A DNA stretch of 10,177 nt from Smithellaceae bacterium (GTDB lineage: Bacteria; Desulfobacterota; Syntrophia; Syntrophales; Smithellaceae), in assembly GCA_028704195.1 (NCBI GenBank), contig JAQVLL010000044.1, positions 1-10,177 of the forward strand, in the 5' to 3' direction. Positions 6,923-10,177 of this stretch are shown here, in pieces (position 1 is the first letter of the stretch; every line of letters starts with the position of its first letter). The position numbers were made by a program, and so were the translations under genes. The notes below the pieces were generated by a model. That model made no database searches and was not told the origin of the DNA. It was given only the letters and a program-made list of their open reading frames with translations.

Positions 6923-7164
6923 ACTAGCATATCGTAAAAGAAAAATCAAGCAATAAATCAACATATAGTGTTTTTCCCTCAAGGACAACACAACAGGTGG
7001 TATTTCGTAAAAAATATGGAGACATATGCAAGTGTTGGTTATATCAGACTTTCTATGAGGTCAGCCCCTGTCTCAGAAATCACTTACCCATGCATTGAAG
7101 CATTGCAGGGTGATCAATCAAAATTCCCCAGATGTTAACCATAAATAAACCGCAGTATATCTGC
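6923..7164. other. AT-rich intergenic stretch without a convincing gene
   Basis: After the T7 run at 6916-6922 the sequence is AT-rich and broken by stops. The only small open frame noticed runs from ATG 7016 to TAA 7138 (40 codons) and lacks a well-placed ribosome site. A short imperfect repeat around ATGCATTGAAGCATT (7089-7103) is the only local structure seen. I see no tRNA, CRISPR or insertion-sequence signature. Confidence 0.5.
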
Positions 7165-7202
7165 TTCGAAATGTTATGTCATAAATGACATAACATTTCG
7201 AA
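7165..7202. promoter_or_regulatory. 38-bp palindrome upstream of the fdh2 promoter, probable regulator-binding site
   Basis: Two perfect 18-base arms (7165-7182 and 7185-7202) are separated by AA. Each arm carries, from outside in, TTCGAA, ATGTTAT and GTCAT. The right arm is followed by AATACTC rather than a T-run, so it is a poor terminator. Its centre (7183.5) is about 72 bases upstream of the predicted start near 7256, a typical activator position. The inner portion (7175-7191) matches 15 of 17 bases at 222-238 in front of fdh1, and the ATGTTAT/ATAACA half-sites match the modA palindrome. Confidence 0.65.
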
Positions 7203-7220
7203 AATACTCATAATTTTACA

Positions 7221-7249
7221 TTGACAACACCTGCCATTGAATATATAAA
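7221..7249 (+). promoter_or_regulatory. Sigma-70 promoter of fdh2
   Basis: TTGACA (7221-7226), a 17-base spacer and TATAAA (7244-7249, 5 of 6) form a near-consensus promoter. The predicted start is near 7256, leaving a leader of about 160 bases before the ATG at 7416. The leader contains weak inverted repeats such as CATGC (7349-7353) with GCATG (7371-7375), but no riboswitch that I recognise. Confidence 0.75.
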
Positions 7250-7415
7250 GCAACGCGCATTAAGAGATGTTTTCAAGAAAATGTCATGCTCTTTTGCCTT
7301 GGTTTTTCCAGAGAGCTTTTCCCTGAAAATGATGGCTAAATGGAAACACATGCAGGTTTTAGATTGCGGGGCATGAAAAGAATATTTTGAAATTCTGAGA
7401 AAGGAGAAGGAATTC

Positions 7416-10177
7416 ATGAACGTCAGCAGAAGAGGTTTCTTGAAGATTTCGGGTGCTGTCGCGGCTGTGAGCGGGTTAGGCATCAGCCTTGCGCCTACAT
7501 CCGTCCATGCCAAAGAGCTGAAAATCAAATATGCCAAAGAAACCACCACCGTTTGTCCTTACTGTTCGGTAGGATGCAGCATCATCGTATCCGTACGCGA
7601 CGGGAAAGTCATCAACACGGAGGGGGATCCGGACAGCCCCATCAACAAGGGTGCTCTGTGCAGTAAAGGCGGTTCAATCTATCAGATGGCCGTCAATGAA
7701 AATCGTCTGGGCAAGCCGCTTTATCGCGCACCTTTCGCCACCGAATGGAAGGAAGTCGAGTGGGAATGGGCGTTTGAGAAGATCGCGGAAAATGTGAAGA
7801 AAAGCCGTGACGCCAGCTTCAAAATAACCAATGATAAGGGTGAAGTTGTCAACCGCACTGATGGTATTGCTTCAGTTGGCTCCGCTGCGATGGACAATGA
7901 AGAATGCTTTACGTACCAAAAATTCTTAAGGGGGTTGGGCCTTGTTTATATTGAACATCAGGCCCGTATCTGACACAGTCCAACTGTAGCGGCTCTGGCA
8001 GAGTCGTTCGGACGCGGCGCAATGACCAATCACTGGATCGATTTTAAAAACAGTGATGTACTTTTAATCATGGGAAGCAATCCTGCTTCCAATCATCCGG
8101 TTTCCTGGAAATGGATACAGGAAGCTGTTGACAAACGAGGCGCGAAGATCATTTGCGTGGATCCGCGCTTCACGCAGTCTGCGGCGAAAGCGCATCTGTA
8201 TGCCCCGCTTCGTTCAGGGACCGATATCGCTTTCCTGGGCGGTATGATCAAATACATCCTCGACAATAAGCTGTATCTTGAAGAGTATGTCAAAAATTAC
8301 ACCAACGCAACCTTCCTGGTTAATCCGGCTTTAAAGATGCCGGGACAAAACAAGGGTGTGTTTTCCGGTCTGACGGACGGTAAGTATGACAAGGGCACAT
8401 GGGCTTATCAAACCGGTGCCGACGGTGTTATCCTGAAAGACAAGAATCTGACAGATCCCAACTGTGTCTTCCAGCTTTTGAAAAAGCATTATTCCCGTTA
8501 CGCGCCGGAAATAGTCAGTAAGATTACGGGCACGCCAATAGATAAACTGATTGAAATTTACAAACTCTACGGATCAACCGGGAAAGCAGATAGAGCCGGC
8601 GTGGAACTCTACGCGATGGGCTGGACGCAGCATACCGTCGGCGTGCAGAATATCCGCACGATGGCGATGATCCAGCTGCTTTTAGGCAATATGGGCATCG
8701 CGGGTGGCGGCGTCGCGGCCATGAGAGGCGAGGGCAATGTTCAGGGTTCCACCGACCACGCTTTGCTTTTCCATATCCTGCCTGGTTATCTGGGTACGCC
8801 CCTGGCATCACTTCCGACGCTTGCGGCTTACAACGAAAAGAAGACGCCGAAAACCAAGGAAAAAGATTCCCTTAACTGGTGGAAAAACTTTCCTAAATAT
8901 TCGGCCAGTTTCCTGCGTTCCATGTACGGCACCAATGTAAGTATTGAAGAGGCCTACCAGTTGATGCCGAAAATCGATGACGGCGCTAATTATTCATGGC
9001 TGGTGCTCTTCGATCAGATGTACAAAGAAAAGTTTACGGGCTTCTTTGCCTGGGGCATGAACCCCGCCTGTTCCGGCGCTCACTCCAACAAGACGCGTCA
9101 GGCACTGGCCAAGCTGGACTGGATGGTCAATGTCAACCTGTTCGACAACGAAACAGGTTCCTTCTGGCGTGGACCCGGTATGGATCCGACCAAGATCAAG
9201 ACGGAAGTCTTCATGCTGCCCTGCGCGGCGTCCGTTGAAAAAGAAGGCAGTATCTCCAACAGCGGCCGTTTGATGCAGTGGCGCTATAAAGCTGTTAACC
9301 CTGTGGGCGATGCTCGACCGGACGGCGACATCATGAGTGAATTGTTCTTCAAAATTAAAGAACTCTATGAAAAGAAGGGCGGTCCGCACAAGGAAGCCAT
9401 TATTCAACTGACATGGCCCTACGGCAAGATGGTCGGCAAACAGTTTCATTACGACCCCCGCAAAGTTGCAGCCGAGATCAACGGTTTCTTCCTTGAGGAC
9501 AAGAAAGTGGAGGTTGCGGGCAAAAAAGGTGAATTCAAGGAGTTTAAAAAGGGCGATCTGGTGCCCTCATTTGCCTGGTTGCAGGATGACGGTTCCACTT
9601 CTTCCGGCAACTGGCTCTATTGTAATTCTATCACGGATAAGGGTAATATGGCCATGCGTCGCGGTCAGGCCGATCCTACCGGATTGGGTCTGTATCCCGA
9701 ATGGTGCTGGTCGTGGCCGGTCAACCGACGCATTATTTACAATGGCGCTTCGGTTAATCCGGAAGGCAAACCCTGGGATCCGTCCCGGGCCGTGATCAAG
9801 TGGGACGGTGCAAAATGGACAGGTGACGTTCCGGACGGAGTGGGTAATCCCGGTTCCGGTCGGCCGCCATTCATCATGAAACCGGACGGTGTGGCGAACA
9901 TTTATGGTCCGGGTCTGGCCGATGGTCCTTTCCCCGAGCATTACGAACCTTTGGAGTGTCCAGTGGAGAAGAACCTGCTTTCACCGCAGAAAAACAATCC
10001 GGCCATCAGACGTTTTGACAAAAAGGGTGTTGGTTCGGATATGGATATGTACTCCGGTGTTGACAGTTGCGATCCGCGTTTCCCGTTCATCTGCTCGACC
10101 TATCGTGTGAGCGAACACTGGCAGACAGGTGTTTTGACTCGCTGGTGTCCCTGGCTGGCGGAAATGCAGCCGGGAAT
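7416..10177 (+). CDS. fdnG: Tat-exported selenocysteine formate dehydrogenase major subunit, FdnG/FdoG type (UGA at 7971 read as Sec; 3' end outside window)
   Basis: This is the catalytic subunit of a respiratory, membrane-associated formate dehydrogenase that oxidises formate outside the cytoplasmic membrane. Residues 1-32 form a twin-arginine signal: SRRGFLK at 4-10, a hydrophobic core and likely cleavage after SVHA. A 4Fe-4S motif follows (C47, C50, C54, C82, with K84). TGA at 7971-7973 is Sec186, in HQARI-U-HSPTVA, equivalent to the E. coli FdnG motif NQARV-U-HGPTVA. The frame then stays open to the window edge, for 920 codons, with FdnG-like blocks: GRGAMTNHW, WTQHTVGVQNIRTMAMIQLLLGNMG, NSGRLMQW, ADPTGLG and GPFPEHYEP. 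Family members are about 1000 residues, so roughly the last tenth is missing. AGGAG sits about 10 bases before the ATG. The iron-sulfur and cytochrome subunits would be expected beyond the right edge. Confidence 0.93.
7971..8001 (+). promoter_or_regulatory. Sec codon and probable SECIS element of fdh2
   Basis: After UGA (7971-7973), a weak hairpin can form at 7984-8001: outer CT/AG and inner GC/GC pairs with an asymmetric bulge and the loop GGCTCTG. The loop begins at about the same distance from UGA as in fdh1. The bulged layout recalls that of E. coli fdnG, but the stem is poorer than at fdh1, so the exact fold is uncertain. The protein context still makes Sec insertion very likely. Confidence 0.55.

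Noticed and set aside
7165..7202. Palindrome as a transcription terminator
   Set aside because: The arms are AT-rich and no T-tract follows on either strand beyond a short run; the location upstream of a strong promoter favours a binding site.
7208..7549. 113-codon minus-strand open frame
   Set aside because: It overlaps the fdh2 promoter, leader and Tat-signal coding sequence; composition and context fit a shadow frame.

Overview
The window looks like chromosomal DNA from an anaerobic, formate-metabolising bacterium. Two selenocysteine-containing formate dehydrogenase (FDH) catalytic subunits, a molybdate ABC transporter, an FmdE-like protein and a DUF4213/DUF364 protein lie together. Codon use is mixed and moderately GC-rich in genes, with AT-rich gaps. 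The combination fits Desulfobacterota (a Syntrophus/Smithella-like syntroph or a sulfate reducer), but that placement is inference from gene content, not a database match.

Layout, all genes on the + strand. (1) 1-101: the tail of an unidentified gene. (2) 102-262: a control region with a consensus-like sigma-70 promoter and a perfect 20-bp palindrome just after the predicted transcription start. (3) 263-2965: a 900-residue cytoplasmic FDH catalytic subunit with a NuoG-like iron-sulfur N-terminus. Its frame is interrupted by UGA at 1325, which is read as selenocysteine and followed by a clear bacterial SECIS hairpin. A strong terminator follows. (4) 3056-5172: modA-modB-modC, with no gap between modA and modB and a 4-base overlap between modB and modC. 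(5) 5269-6663: an FmdE-family zinc-finger protein and a DUF4213/DUF364 protein, closed by a terminator. (6) 6664-7415: a 752-bp gap. It holds a cluster of hairpins that could be a minus-strand small RNA, a 38-bp near-perfect palindrome and a near-consensus sigma-70 promoter. (7) 7416 to the window end: a Tat-exported, FdnG/FdoG-type FDH catalytic subunit, also with an in-frame UGA (7971) for selenocysteine, cut off at the right edge.

Together the genes read as a formate/molybdenum module. Two molybdo- (or tungsto-) pterpin selenoenzymes, one predicted in the cytoplasm and one across the membrane, bracket an oxyanion importer that would supply their metal and two accessory proteins of families linked to molybdoenzymes or metal handling. 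The control regions of fdh1, modA and fdh2 share short sequence elements (ATGTCAT...AATG and ATGTTAT...ATAACA), which suggests common or layered regulation. The most interesting undescribed items are the shared operator-like palindromes and the candidate minus-strand structured RNA in the 6.7-6.9 kb gap.
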